DNA from: Doris montereyensis
Lineage: Eukaryota; Mollusca; Gastropoda; Nudibranchia; Dorididae
DNA length: 64,000 nt
Reading direction: 5' to 3'
Assembly: GCA_037039925.1 (NCBI GenBank)
Contig: JAXRKP010000365.1
Location: forward strand, 72,501 to 136,500
Shown: piece by piece, positions 63,642 to 64,000 of the stretch
Numbering within the stretch: the first letter of the stretch is position 1
How the letters are laid out: every line of letters begins with the position of its first letter
Notes under the pieces: generated by a model
Told to the model about the DNA's origin: nothing
The model's input: only the letters and a program-made list of their open reading frames with translations
Databases searched by the model: none
Made by a program: the position numbers and the translations under genes

Positions 63642-63855
63642 TTATTTACAGCACTCGTAGTCATAAAGAAGAACTGACCAAACGTACGCCTTCAGAACAC
63701 GAATCTTAGCATCCATATGTACATTTCTGTTTTTTATTACAGGCTTCATTCTATTATAGGTCTCTTTAGCTATTGCAATACATCTGTCTATTTTGACTAT
63801 ACAATTTCCGTATGATGTAATGTTGCATCCCAATTATTTGAAGTTCTCTACGTGA
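63642..63855 (-). mobile_element. LINE RT C-terminal fragment
   Basis: Minus frame: VENFK-stop-LGCNITSYGNCIVK, IDRCIAIAKETYNRMKPVIK, NRNVHMDAKIRVLKAYVWSV, LLYDYECCK. Matches the YLGSxITxDGxCxxEIxxRI ... MKxILxNKxIxxxxRxRVLKxYVWSVLLYGCE signature of endonuclease/RT retroposons. Opposite strand to copy B. Confidence 0.8.
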
Positions 63856-63975
63856 TTATCTCATAATATGACAATGACCCCTATCCTGTAGTCATTTTAA
63901 ACTTCAACTTTAATAATAACATTTAAAAAAAGAAAGAGGTTGTCTCATAAATTAATTACATTGTCATGTATACAA
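63856..63975. other. AT-rich spacer, nothing recognised
   Basis: No supported feature. Confidence 0.5.
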
Positions 63976-63979
63976 AAAT

Positions 63980-64000
63980 GGCGTCGGGGCCGAGTGGTTA
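63980..64000 (+). mobile_element. SINE family A head, cut by the window edge
   Basis: ggcgtcggggccgagtggtt a: start of the family A tRNA-like head. Confidence 0.65.

Overview
This is a stretch of an animal nuclear genome, probably a mollusc or other lophotrochozoan. The evidence is spliced genes with many introns, an AT-rich and microsatellite-rich intergenic background, several tRNA-derived SINE families, degraded LINE and Penelope-like copies, and an importin beta protein that is clearly metazoan. The species cannot be fixed from the sequence. There is no sign of a prokaryotic, viral or CRISPR-type system.

Layout. Bases 1-3650 are three minisatellites (43-bp, 18-bp and 15-bp units). From about 5.4 to 13.0 kb the plus strand carries a tamalin/CYTIP (GRASP)-like PDZ scaffold gene: PDZ exons at 6.56, 7.88 and 9.54 kb, a leucine-rich coiled-coil exon at 10.44 kb and a long Ser-rich tail ending at 12970. 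Its introns hold very long ATT/AAT arrays and SINEs. From 13 to 34.8 kb lies repeat-rich intergenic sequence with SINEs, palindromic MITE-like elements, TIR-like ends, a LINE 3' end, a 43-bp minisatellite and a few weak minus-strand exon candidates. From 34.8 to 57.8 kb the minus strand carries a complete importin subunit beta-1 (KPNB1) gene. I could trace 23 coding exons whose frame-corrected sum is 888 codons plus stop, against 876 residues in human. From 58 kb to the end are LINE, Penelope-like and SINE remnants and a (CT)n array.

The two recognised genes are convergent and not obviously linked in function. One is a membrane-trafficking/receptor scaffold that recruits cytohesin-type ARF-GEFs. 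The other is the core nuclear import receptor.

The main oddity is that the KPNB1 coding sequence, although conserved across its whole length, contains eight separate single-base frame breaks, most in or beside homopolymers. The tamalin-like gene has one more, in a C5 run. No substitution-type stop was found in the KPNB1 frame. I read this as probable homopolymer error in the assembly rather than gene death, but only reads or transcripts can settle it. Other points of interest are a GC-AG intron, a duplicated exon 18, three copies of an exon-end/splice-donor segment inside intron 19, a perfect 40-bp hairpin, SINE insertions with visible target-site duplications, and a triplicated short reading frame. 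I did not find a convincing new biological system.
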